From NCBI GenBank assembly GCA_031273305.1, contig JAISSC010000090.1, positions 1 to 17,170 of the forward strand: a DNA stretch of 17,170 nucleotides, given 5' to 3'. Source of the DNA: Flavobacteriaceae bacterium. Its GTDB lineage: Bacteria; Bacteroidota; Bacteroidia; Flavobacteriales; Weeksellaceae. The position numbers and the translations under genes were made by a program. This document shows positions 8,001 through 14,393 of this stretch, piece by piece; positions within the stretch are counted from its first letter, which is position 1, and every line of letters starts with the position of its first letter. The notes under the pieces are model-generated. The model was not told the DNA's origin. It saw only the letters and a program-made list of their open reading frames with translations, and ran no database searches.

Positions 8001-8793
8001 TATAAAAGCATTTGAAAGGGAGGGTGCAGAAGTAGCATCCGTGCTTATCAATAATCTGAACTTAGCCAAACTCAACGATTCAATCCGGGCTTTTGAAGAA
8101 GAATTACAAAATTCACAGATTTTGATGTTGCCCGGAGGTTTTTCGGCAGGAGACGAACCCGATGGTTCCGCAAAGTTTATGGTTTCTATATTAAAGAATG
8201 ACAAGATAAAAACAGAGATTCATAAATTACTGGAAAGAGGAGGATTGATTCTGGGGATATGTAATGGATTTCAAGCTCTGATAAAGTCCGGATTATTACC
8301 TTACGGACAGGTTCAGGACACAGAAGCCACCTCTCCCACCCTAACTCATAACAGAATAGGAAGACACATCTCCCAGATGGTAACAGTGCGGGTGATTTCA
8401 GATAAAAGCCCGTGGTTGAAAGGGATGAAAGACCAAACGTATACCCTACCCGTTTCGCACGGAGAAGGTTGTTTTTATGCCGATGAGGAGAATATCAAAG
8501 AATTATTAAAATATGACCAGATAGCAACCCAATATGTCGGTTTTGATGGGAATCCTGCGACGGAAATGCCTTTTAATCCCAATGGTTCTGCCTATGCGAT
8601 AGAAGGAATTACCAGTAAATGCGGACAGATATACGGAAGAATGGGGCATCCTGAAAGGTATGCAAACGGTTTGATGAAAAACATCCCGGATTCCTGCTAC
8701 CACAACATATTTAAGAACGGAGTAAATTACTTTAAAAATTCAAACCCTAACGACGAGTCTACTTACATAGAACCGGAACTTTACCAAAAATAA
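5074..8793 (+). CDS. purL: Phosphoribosylformylglycinamidine synthase, single-chain form
   Basis: It catalyses the fourth step of de novo purine synthesis: FGAR + glutamine + ATP to FGAM. The 1239-residue chain holds an N-terminal PurS-like part, a linker domain with YWSDHCRHTTF, two ATPase/synthase domains (first with KNETHNHPTEIEPFGG near residues 307-322, second with GGKDSMSGTF) and a C-terminal glutamine amidotransferase from about residue 970 (VIIPVFPGTNCEYES). Catalytic residues are Cys1063 in GICNGF, and His1192 with Glu1194 in GHPER. The start at 5074 gives MNKRIFIEKK, matching the N-terminus I recall for streptococcal PurL, and suits the Shine-Dalgarno; the in-frame ATG at 5062 would add four residues. 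HNHPTE and the overall layout resemble the Clostridium/Streptococcus clade, unlike the KAETHNFPT type I recall from Bacteroides. It is the first gene of purLCF, under the purine riboswitch. Confidence 0.97.
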   Translation: MNKRIFIEKKHDFDFQSQSLFYELREIYPLSSIKIYLIYDIFDISEEEFQQSLYTVFADKVTDVYHEENPATHSCFAIEYLPGQYDQRADSARQLIAILTKNTECTIRTGKLYDIQGVDDISAIKKYLINAVDSQEKNLSLLVNTLSEKPAEVKTCAGFTHFDSTQLADFYTHHNFAFGLDDLEFIREYFREINRDPTETELKVLDTYWSDHCRHTTFMTELTNIRFEGTFKKTLEQIFNRYLTIRKELNREHKPICLMDLATVVARYFHKTDKLNDLVVSDEINACTIEVEVDINGKKEPWYLLFKNETHNHPTEIEPFGGASTCIGGAIRDPLSGRAFVYQAMRITGSGNPLEPYADTLPNKLPQRKITQEAADGYSSYGNQIGLATTLVSEIYDEGYKAKRMEVGLVVGAVPVDWVRREQPSEGDKIIVLGGKTGRDGVGGATGSSKAHDENSTHALSAEVQKGDAVQERKIQRFFRNKDVAQLIKKCNDFGAGGVSVAIGELADGLEINLDVLPVKYDGLNGTELAISESQERMAVVVEAKDVDKFIRLAENENILAVEVAKVTSDDTLTMFWQGKKIVELSRKFLNTNGAPKKNDAHVVINQKIFPTKEINLTENYLKEELSSLACCSQKGLIEKFDSTVGRTTVLMPLGGKNQLTPAEGSAQTFPVQQGETSTVSLATWGFSPEISKKSPLHGGAYAVVESVAKMVALGADYRKIRFSFQEYFEKLGSDAVKWGKPLSALLGTVQAQLAFECPAIGGKDSMSGTFKDIHVPPTLLSFACTTGNKNDIISPELKKPGNYLYVFKHKATEDEMPDYDRLKEVYSWIHQQILDKKIVSVKTIKNTHPAIELVKMTFGNDLGVEVFMEDELYIIGSLIIESEEELNHSQLIKIGRVIEEPVIKINSQHFEIPALKQSYEQTLEPVFPSRTKNTEPFKKIQIKQEVQASARKAKNIATPKVIIPVFPGTNCEYESIKAFEREGAEVASVLINNLNLAKLNDSIRAFEEELQNSQILMLPGGFSAGDEPDGSAKFMVSILKNDKIKTEIHKLLERGGLILGICNGFQALIKSGLLPYGQVQDTEATSPTLTHNRIGRHISQMVTVRVISDKSPWLKGMKDQTYTLPVSHGEGCFYADEENIKELLKYDQIATQYVGFDGNPATEMPFNPNGSAYAIEGITSKCGQIYGRMGHPERYANGLMKNIPDSCYHNIFKNGVNYFKNSNPNDESTYIEPELYQK

Positions 8794-8807
8794 ACCCTAA
8801 AAGAACA

Positions 8808-9530
8808 ATGGAAAAAAAAGAATTTCTTTACGAAGGCAAAGCAAAACAAATTTACACCACAGATGATGCAAACAAGGTAATTGTACACTATAAAGATGAT
8901 GCAACTGCTTACAATGCCAAGAAAAGAGGAACCATAACAGATAAAGGAGTGATGAATAATGAGATCACTACACTTATCTTTAAACATTTGGAAAAAAACG
9001 GAGTTCCCACCCACTTCATAAAGAAATTAGAAGACCGGGAACAGTTGGTGCAGAAAGTTTCCATTATTCCACTGGAAGTTATTATACGTAATTATATCGC
9101 CGGGAGTATGGCTCAACGACTAGGTATAGAAGAAGGAACCCAGTCTCCGGTAACGATTACGGAAATATGTTATAAGAAAGACGAATTAGGAGACCCTCTT
9201 ATTAACAACGACCATGCCGTAGCCTTAGGAGTTACTACCTATGAAGAATTAGACCGTATATTTGAGATAACCCACAAAATTAATGAGGTAATGAAAGCAT
9301 TATTTTTAAAAATGAACATTATCCTTGTCGATTTTAAAATAGAATTTGGAAAGAACTCTAAGGGAGAAATTCTTCTGGCGGATGAGATAAGCCCTGACAC
9401 ATGCAGACTTTGGGATAAAGACACGTTGGAAAAATTAGATAAGGATAGGTTCCGAAGAGATTTGGGAAAAGTGGAGGACGCTTACCATGAGATTTTAAAC
9501 AGATTGAAAAAAATATTAACTAAGGATTAA
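8808..9530 (+). CDS. purC: SAICAR synthetase (phosphoribosylaminoimidazole-succinocarboxamide synthase)
   Basis: It joins CAIR and aspartate with ATP to make SAICAR in de novo purine synthesis. The 240 residues begin with EFLYEGKAKQIY, the nucleotide-binding start of the family, and contain SIIPLEVIIRNYIAGS and the substrate-binding ADEISPDTCRLWD near the C-terminus. The length and these stretches match the short bacterial form known from Bacillus and Clostridium. As I recall, Bacteroidales often carry a longer form of about 310 residues. It lies 14 bases after purL in the same operon and so shares the riboswitch control. No Shine-Dalgarno is seen. The function is secure; the clade assignment is from memory. 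Confidence 0.97.
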   Translation: MEKKEFLYEGKAKQIYTTDDANKVIVHYKDDATAYNAKKRGTITDKGVMNNEITTLIFKHLEKNGVPTHFIKKLEDREQLVQKVSIIPLEVIIRNYIAGSMAQRLGIEEGTQSPVTITEICYKKDELGDPLINNDHAVALGVTTYEELDRIFEITHKINEVMKALFLKMNIILVDFKIEFGKNSKGEILLADEISPDTCRLWDKDTLEKLDKDRFRRDLGKVEDAYHEILNRLKKILTKD

Positions 9531-9531
9531 A

Positions 9532-9582
9532 GTTTCAATGGAGATATTCAGTATCTCTCAAGTATCAGTTAGAAAATGAAAC
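9532..9582 (+). other. Stem-loop between purC and purF
   Basis: The intergenic RNA can fold as an outer helix GTTTCA (9532-9537) with TGAAAC (9577-9582), and an inner hairpin GAGATA (9541-9546) with TATCTC (9552-9557) and a TTCAG loop. There is no T-tract, so it is not a terminator. It could be a processing or stability element that sets the ratio of PurF to PurL and PurC. Confidence 0.35.
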
Positions 9583-9591
9583 AAGCATAAA

Positions 9592-11046
9592 ATGGAGGAA
9601 GCAAACTATTATCAAAGAAACAGATTCAGAATGGCAGAAGAAATTCTGTATGATTCTCCGGAAGAGGAATGTGGGATATTCGGGGTCTATTCAACAAAAA
9701 AAATAGACACCTTTTCTTTGACCCAGTTTGGTCTTTTCGCCCTGCAACACAGAGGGCAGGAAGCCTGTGGTTTCTCCGTCCTGAAAGATGGAATAATTCA
9801 TACGGTAAAGCAGGAAGGTTTGGTTTTAGATGCCTTCAAATCCGTAGAGAATACAGAAGATTATCTGGGAAATGCTGCTATCGGTCACACAAGATATACG
9901 ACGGCAGGAGATAAAAAAAGGTATAATTTTCAGCCGTTATTTGCTAAAAATCAATACGATAAAACCATACTTTCCATAGTTCATAACGGAAATCTGGTTT
10001 GTGTTGAGCCTGTAAGGAAAAAATTAGAGGAAGACGGGATAAACTTCTTAGCCACCTCCGATACGGAATTAATACTTCGTCTGGTACAAAGACATCTCAA
10101 AAAAGGGATAGAAAATGCAATTAAGGATGCAATAAAAAATATCAAAGGAGCCTATTCGGTCTTAGCCCTGACTGAAAACAAACTCGTAGCTTTTAGAGAC
10201 CCTAACGGAATACGTCCATTGTGCATAGGCGTCATTGACGAATATACCTACGTATTAGCCTCCGAGTCTTGCGCATTTGATGGAATAGGTGCGCAATTCT
10301 TCAGAGATGTGCTACCCGGAGAAATGATCGTTATTGATGAGGAAGGACTGAAATCGGAGATGATATTTGAAGAACCTCAACAAAGGATATGCTCCTTCGA
10401 ATATATTTATTTTGCCCGCCCCGATTCTATTATCGAAAATGTAGAAGTTCACAGGGTGAGAGTAGAGAGCGGAGAAAAATTATATAAACAAAATCCCGTA
10501 GAGGCAGACATGGTCATCGGGGTTCCGGATTCCGGAGTTCCAGCAGCCATAGGATATTCCAAAGCATCAGGAATACCGTTTATGCCTGTATTGATAAAAA
10601 ACAGATACATAGGGCGTTCTTTTATTATTCCGACTCAGGAAATGAGAGAAAGAATAGTGAACTTAAAGCTGAATCCTATACATTCCGAGATAAAAGGAAA
10701 AAGAGTAGTAATCATAGACGACAGTATAGTCAGAGGAACTACATCCAAAAGATTAGTAAAGATATTAAGAGAAGCCGGCGCAAAGGAAATTCATTTTAGA
10801 AGCGCATCTCCTCCAATCATTGCTCCTTGTTTTTTAGGAATTGATACTCCGGATAAAAGTCAGTTAATATCTGCACAAAAAACAAAAGAAGAATTAAAAG
10901 AGTTTTTAAAGGTAAACTCGTTAGACTTCTTGTCATTAGAGAATTTGTATGAGATACTAAGAAGTAAAAATCATTGCTTCGGCTGTTTTACAGAAAAGTA
11001 TCCTATCAATAAAGATAATTGCAAGGTGAACATTTCAACTTTGTAA
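9592..11046 (+). CDS. purF: Amidophosphoribosyltransferase (glutamine PRPP amidotransferase), iron-sulfur type
   Basis: It catalyses the committed step of purine synthesis: PRPP + glutamine to phosphoribosylamine. An N-terminal Ntn glutaminase domain begins at Cys27 (EECGIFGVYS, with QHRGQE and IGHTRYTTAG following). The phosphoribosyltransferase domain has VVIIDDSIVRGTTSKR, with D376 and D377 in the PRPP loop. Cys267, Cys413, Cys462 and Cys465 align with the four [4Fe-4S] ligands of the B. subtilis enzyme, so this is the oxygen-labile, self-processed form. In that enzyme an 11-residue propeptide is removed to expose the catalytic Cys. Here the ATG at 9631 would leave a 13-residue propeptide, while the start at 9592 leaves 26, so 9631 is a serious alternative; neither has a Shine-Dalgarno. 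It ends the purLCF operon and is followed by a strong terminator. Confidence 0.96.
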   Translation: MEEANYYQRNRFRMAEEILYDSPEEECGIFGVYSTKKIDTFSLTQFGLFALQHRGQEACGFSVLKDGIIHTVKQEGLVLDAFKSVENTEDYLGNAAIGHTRYTTAGDKKRYNFQPLFAKNQYDKTILSIVHNGNLVCVEPVRKKLEEDGINFLATSDTELILRLVQRHLKKGIENAIKDAIKNIKGAYSVLALTENKLVAFRDPNGIRPLCIGVIDEYTYVLASESCAFDGIGAQFFRDVLPGEMIVIDEEGLKSEMIFEEPQQRICSFEYIYFARPDSIIENVEVHRVRVESGEKLYKQNPVEADMVIGVPDSGVPAAIGYSKASGIPFMPVLIKNRYIGRSFIIPTQEMRERIVNLKLNPIHSEIKGKRVVIIDDSIVRGTTSKRLVKILREAGAKEIHFRSASPPIIAPCFLGIDTPDKSQLISAQKTKEELKEFLKVNSLDFLSLENLYEILRSKNHCFGCFTEKYPINKDNCKVNISTL

Positions 11047-11080
11047 TTTTAATCATTTGTAATTTTTGTTATTAAGAAAA

Positions 11081-11113
11081 AACCGCCTTCAATCTTTAGA
11101 AGGTGGTTTTTTT
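11081..11113 (+). terminator. Intrinsic terminator after purF
   Basis: AACCGCCTTC (11081-11090) pairs with GAAGGTGGTT (11099-11108), 10 bp with one G-U pair and an 8-base loop, followed by a run of seven T (11107-11113). An A-run precedes the stem, so the structure could also act on the opposite strand. It closes the purLCF operon. Confidence 0.9.
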
Positions 11114-11214
11114 ATTGTTTATATTGAATGATGCCCTGACTTTGACTATGCGAGACCCATTTGGTGCCGTGAAAATTATAAACTATTGATTACTACATAG
11201 TTACAAGATCAGTC

Positions 11215-11583
11215 CTGCCTTTCAGGCAGCCGTTTGGGGGTACTATTTCCGCAGGTCGCCGACCTGCGGTTATGAAAATCAAGCCTTTCAGGCTATGCAA
11301 CAATGATAACGCACAGAGACGCCCAAATTGGGACGTCTCTACATCATCGTGCCTATTCGTAGTAACGAGACGTAGCATGTTGTATACCAACTTGTTGCAC
11401 GCCTAACGGCGTGCTGTTATGGGTGGGTGAATTGTTCATTCTACCGAGCTAACATCTCGAATGGGATGGGTAACCACGAACGAACAAAGAAATGTCCTTA
11501 GCCAGCCTGCGAATCCCATCAGGGATTCAAGCTCGGTAGAATAAAGATAACGTTATAGTATCTTGCATGCCATCGGTATGCAA
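11215..11583. repeat. Cluster of short palindromic repeats in a gene-free region
   Basis: The region between purF and accA (11114-11627) shows no plausible gene, and from about 11210 on it is visibly more GC-rich than its neighbours. It contains a series of separate hairpins: CTGCCT/AGGCAG (11215-11229), CCGCAGGTC/GACCTGCGG (11249-11269), AGCCT/AGGCT (11282-11294), AGAGACG/CGTCTCT with an inner CCC/GGG (11315-11340), GCACGCC/GGCGTGC (11397-11414), the long unit 11438-11542, and TTGCATGCC/GGTATGCAA (11563-11583, one G-U pair). The first and third share the core GCCTTTCAGGC. Several have the tight 3-4 base loops seen in REP-like elements, and the AGAGACG hairpin resembles a dispersed repeat I recall from Bacteroidota genomes. 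This is probably a build-up of REP-like elements; a role in mRNA ends or in DNA topology is possible but not shown. Confidence 0.7.
11438..11542. repeat. 105-bp element with 13-bp perfect terminal inverted repeats (MITE-like or structured RNA)
   Basis: ATTCTACCGAGCT (11438-11450) and AGCTCGGTAGAAT (11530-11542) are perfect 13-bp inverted repeats. Inside lies a second hairpin, GAATCCC (11511-11517) with GGGATTC (11522-11528) and loop ATCA. ATGGGAT (11461-11467) is complementary to ATCCCAT (11513-11519), giving an alternative fold. No coding potential is seen. It could be a miniature non-autonomous mobile unit or a structured RNA. No target-site duplication is obvious. Confidence 0.5.
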
Positions 11584-11627
11584 CAAACAATAATCATTCT
11601 TTTATAAAATACGGTTAAATAAAGAGT

Positions 11628-12581
11628 TTATCCGCTATAAACCCCCATATTGATGAATTTGTTTTGTCTTTGTTCTACCAACTCATCGGGACTTAATTTC
11701 TCCAGTTCAGAATAAGCCTCTAACACCTGATTTTTCAGGGATTCGTAAGCTGATTCAGGGTTATAGTGAGCACCTCCAAGCGGTTCTTTGATAATTGCAT
11801 CAATAATTCCTAATTCTAAGGTATTTTTAGGCGTTAAATGTAAATTTTCAGCAGCAACTTCTTTATATTCCCAGCTTCTAAATAAGATAGAAGAGCAACT
11901 TTCGGGAGATATAACAGAATACCAGGTGTTTTCCATCATATATACACGATTTCCCACGCCTATTCCTAATGCTCCTCCGCTGGCTCCCTCACCAATAACT
12001 ACACAGATAATGGGAACTTTAATAACACACATTTGAGAAATATTATAGGCAATGGCTTCACCTTGTCCTCTTTCTTCTGCTTCTAAACCTGGAAATGCTC
12101 CCGGAGTATCAATTAAAGTCAGGATAGGGATATTAAATTTCTCGGCAACTTTCATTAAACGTAATGCTTTTCTGTATCCCTCCGGATTAGGCATACCAAA
12201 ACGGCGGTATTGTCTTTCTTTGGTATTTTTTCCTTTTTGTTGACCGATTATCATAAAGGTTTGTCCTCCTATCTTACCCAAACCTCCCACCATAGCCTTA
12301 TCATCGGCGTAGTTCCTGTCTCCGTGAAGTTCTATAAAAGTATTGTCGGTGATAGCCTGACAATAGTCCAGAGAATATGGTCGGTTAGGATGACGGGATA
12401 ACTGCACTGTTTGCCACGGAGTCAGATTATCGTATATTTTATGCTTGGTTTCTTCAATTTTATCTTCAATTTCCTTGCAGGCGGACTTAATATTAATCCC
12501 GCTTTCTTTACCAAGTTCAACACATTTACTTAGTTGTTCTTCTAACTCTTTGATAGGCAGTTCAAAATCTAAATATTCCAT
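11628..12581 (-). CDS. accA: Acetyl-CoA carboxylase carboxyltransferase subunit alpha
   Basis: With AccD it moves the carboxyl group from carboxybiotin to acetyl-CoA, giving malonyl-CoA for fatty acid synthesis in the cytoplasm. The 317 residues match the usual length of about 320. A helical N-terminus (residues 1-50) is followed by LTPWQTVQLSRHPNRP, the ELHGDR stretch, TLIDTPGAFPG, the glycine-rich GEGASGGALGIG that forms an oxyanion hole, and SPESCSSILF. It is the last gene of the minus-strand group. The 135 bases before it hold two TAnnTTTG boxes, so it probably has its own promoter besides any read-through from obgE. No accD or biotin carrier gene is in the window. Confidence 0.97.
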   Translation of the reverse strand: MEYLDFELPIKELEEQLSKCVELGKESGINIKSACKEIEDKIEETKHKIYDNLTPWQTVQLSRHPNRPYSLDYCQAITDNTFIELHGDRNYADDKAMVGGLGKIGGQTFMIIGQQKGKNTKERQYRRFGMPNPEGYRKALRLMKVAEKFNIPILTLIDTPGAFPGLEAEERGQGEAIAYNISQMCVIKVPIICVVIGEGASGGALGIGVGNRVYMMENTWYSVISPESCSSILFRSWEYKEVAAENLHLTPKNTLELGIIDAIIKEPLGGAHYNPESAYESLKNQVLEAYSELEKLSPDELVEQRQNKFINMGVYSG

Positions 12582-12694
12582 TTTAAGATTATTTGTGGCT
12601 AAATATAATAACTTTTAGGAAACCTAAGCAATTTTTATTCATAAAAAATTTGGGAGTTACACGGATGTCTGCACTGTCTTGCCGATATAAATAT

Positions 12695-12739
12695 CAAACT
12701 TAAATCAAATTTATGCTTATTGGTGCAATAATTCCCAAA
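12695..12739 (-). promoter_or_regulatory. Probable accA promoter(s), two overlapping-spaced -7 boxes
   Basis: On the minus strand TAAATTTG (12713-12706) and TAAGTTTG (12702-12695) both match TAnnTTTG exactly and lie 3 bases apart. The first has a TTTG (12739-12736) 22 bases upstream as a possible -33 element, inside the end of obgE. Transcription would start near 12700 or 12689 and give accA a leader of about 110-120 bases. Confidence 0.45.
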
Positions 12740-13703
12740 GTTCGTCTTTTATCTGTATCAGATTTTTTCCTGTTACTGCCGAGATAAATATCAACTTAAA
12801 GTCTTTGGGAAAGGTTTTCCTTATACCTTCTTCCAGTTCTTCATCCAGTAGGTCTGATTTGGAAATGGCTACCAGCCTGTTTTTATCTATTAGCTCCGGA
12901 TTATATTTTTCCAGTTCTTTAAGTAAGATACGATATTCTTCATAATAGTCTTTGGCATCTGCCGGTATCAGAAACAATAAAATAGAATTTCTTTCTATAT
13001 GCCGTAAAAACCTGTGTCCTAATCCTTTACCCTCTGCCGCTCCTTCAATGATTCCGGGAATATCGGCTATAACAAAAGATTGAAAATCGCGATATTTTAC
13101 TATTCCGAGATTAGGAACCAGAGTAGTAAAAGCATAATCTGCAATTTTAGGCTTTGCGGAGGTTATGACCGATAAAAGTGTGGATTTTCCTGCATTGGGG
13201 AAGCCTACCAGACCTACATCTCCCAATAATTTTAATTCCAGTATCAGGGTTGCTTCTTCTCCCTCCAATCCGGGTTGTGCATAGCGTGGAGTCTGATTGG
13301 TAGCCGATTTGAAATGGGTATTTCCTAAACCTCCCTTTCCTCCTTTTAACAGAATAACTTCTTGTTTATCTTCCGTTATTTCTCCTATAATAGTTCCCTG
13401 CTCGTCTTTTGCTACGGTTCCTACGGGAACATCAATATAAACATCAGTACCATTAGCCCCTGTCAATTCCTGTTTTCCGCCGGGTTTGCCGTCTCCTGCC
13501 GTAATATGGCGGGAATATTTCAAGGCTAATAAAGTCCAAAGTTGAACATTCCCCCTTAGGATAATATGTCCTCCTCTTCCTCCATCACCGCCGTCGGGGC
13601 CTCCTTTCGGGATATATTTCGCACGATGAAGATGGGCAGACCCTGAGCCTCCATGACCGCTTTTACAATAAATCTTTACATAATCAACAAAATTGGACTG
13701 CAT
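12717..13703 (-). CDS. obgE: Obg-family GTPase ObgE (Spo0B-associated)
   Basis: This essential GTPase binds the large ribosomal subunit and couples ribosome assembly to growth and stress signals. The N-terminal Obg fold is rich in glycine (GGPDGGDGGRGGHIILRGN). The G domain carries G1 GFPNAGKST (residues 167-175), G3 DIPG (214-217) and a G4 motif SKSD (281-284) in place of NKxD, a variant I recall as common in Bacteroidota. The 328 residues lack the C-terminal OCT domain found in B. subtilis Obg. I chose the ATG at 13703 (MQSNFVDYVKIYCKSG) because family members begin there. The reading frame extends up to an ATG at 13742, but the added 13 residues fall inside the terminator hairpin that follows adk. 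Confidence 0.95.
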   Translation of the reverse strand: MQSNFVDYVKIYCKSGHGGSGSAHLHRAKYIPKGGPDGGDGGRGGHIILRGNVQLWTLLALKYSRHITAGDGKPGGKQELTGANGTDVYIDVPVGTVAKDEQGTIIGEITEDKQEVILLKGGKGGLGNTHFKSATNQTPRYAQPGLEGEEATLILELKLLGDVGLVGFPNAGKSTLLSVITSAKPKIADYAFTTLVPNLGIVKYRDFQSFVIADIPGIIEGAAEGKGLGHRFLRHIERNSILLFLIPADAKDYYEEYRILLKELEKYNPELIDKNRLVAISKSDLLDEELEEGIRKTFPKDFKLIFISAVTGKNLIQIKDELWELLHQ

Positions 13704-13725
13704 ATTAGGTGTGTTTATTTTTGAT

Positions 13726-13758
13726 AAAAAAAGGATTATCACTATTACATAATAATCC
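13726..13758 (-). terminator. Intrinsic terminator after adk, in front of obgE
   Basis: Read on the minus strand, GGATTAT (13758-13752) pairs with ATAATCC (13739-13733) across a 12-base loop and is followed by seven T (13732-13726). It lies between adk and obgE, which run in the same direction, so it may only partly stop transcription. No TAnnTTTG box is seen between it and obgE. Confidence 0.65.
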
Positions 13759-13785
13759 CCTTCTCTTTTTTATTTAATTAAAAAG

Positions 13786-14364
13786 TCAAATGACCTTTTC
13801 TATTTCTCCGGATAAGGCTGCTGTAATATCGTCTATACTTCCCTCTCCCTCTAATTCTACTAATTTATCCTGATCCTTATAATAACTGGAAACTATCGCT
13901 GTTTTTTCATAATATTCCTTAATTCTGATACGGATAGTATTTTCATCCGAATCATCGGAACGCCCACTAGTGATGCCTCTTTTCAGTATTCTTTGGACTA
14001 AGGTTTCATCTTCAACATGCAAAGCCAGAGTAACATTTACTTCCGTTTGGAATAATTCTTTTAAAATGGCATCTAATGCTTCTGCCTGACTGGTTGTTCT
14101 AGGATACCCGTCTAAGATAAATCCTTTCTGATGGGAGTTCCTTTGTAATTCATCTTTTAACATCTTTGTGGTTAATTCGTCGGGAGCCAGTTTTCCGTTA
14201 TCAATATACGGTTTTGCTTCTAAACCCAGTTCAGTGTTGTTTTCCTTATTGTATCTAAACAAATCTCCTGTGGAAACATGCTTTAATTGAAACTTTTTTG
14301 CTAAAACTTCTGCCTGAGTCCCTTTTCCACTTCCCGGAGGACCAAATAATACGACTACTTTCAT
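13786..14364 (-). CDS. adk: Adenylate kinase, short form
   Basis: It interconverts ATP + AMP and two ADP, keeping adenine nucleotide pools balanced. The P-loop GPPGSGKGT is at residues 8-16, the AMP-binding STGDLFR and GFILDGYPRT follow, and the LID is short (RGITSGRSDDSDENTIRIRI). This is the zinc-free, roughly 190-residue form usual in Bacteroidota, not the longer type with a Cys4 zinc LID. It follows hpt by 29 bases, and the two are probably co-transcribed: Hpt makes IMP and GMP while Adk handles adenylates. A terminator follows. There is no Shine-Dalgarno before the start. Confidence 0.97.
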   Translation of the reverse strand: MKVVVLFGPPGSGKGTQAEVLAKKFQLKHVSTGDLFRYNKENNTELGLEAKPYIDNGKLAPDELTTKMLKDELQRNSHQKGFILDGYPRTTSQAEALDAILKELFQTEVNVTLALHVEDETLVQRILKRGITSGRSDDSDENTIRIRIKEYYEKTAIVSSYYKDQDKLVELEGEGSIDDITAALSGEIEKVI

Positions 14365-14393
14365 TTTTTTATTGGTTTAATTAATTAGTTTTG

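Noticed and set aside
7830..8204. 124-codon minus-strand open frame within purL
   Set aside because: It lies antisense to the conserved amidotransferase region of PurL, with no promoter or domain of its own.
11193..11390. 65-codon minus-strand open frame in the purF-accA spacer
   Set aside because: It runs straight through several palindromes, has no start signal, and its composition follows the hairpins. It is a by-product of repeat sequence, not a gene.
12622..12653. Hairpin between obgE and accA (AATTTTTAT with ATAAAAAATT) as terminator
   Set aside because: Nearly all A-T pairs, with no GC stem and no clean T-tract on the minus strand.
13704..13742. Longer obgE start at 13742
   Set aside because: The extra residues are not part of the Obg fold and lie over the post-adk terminator.
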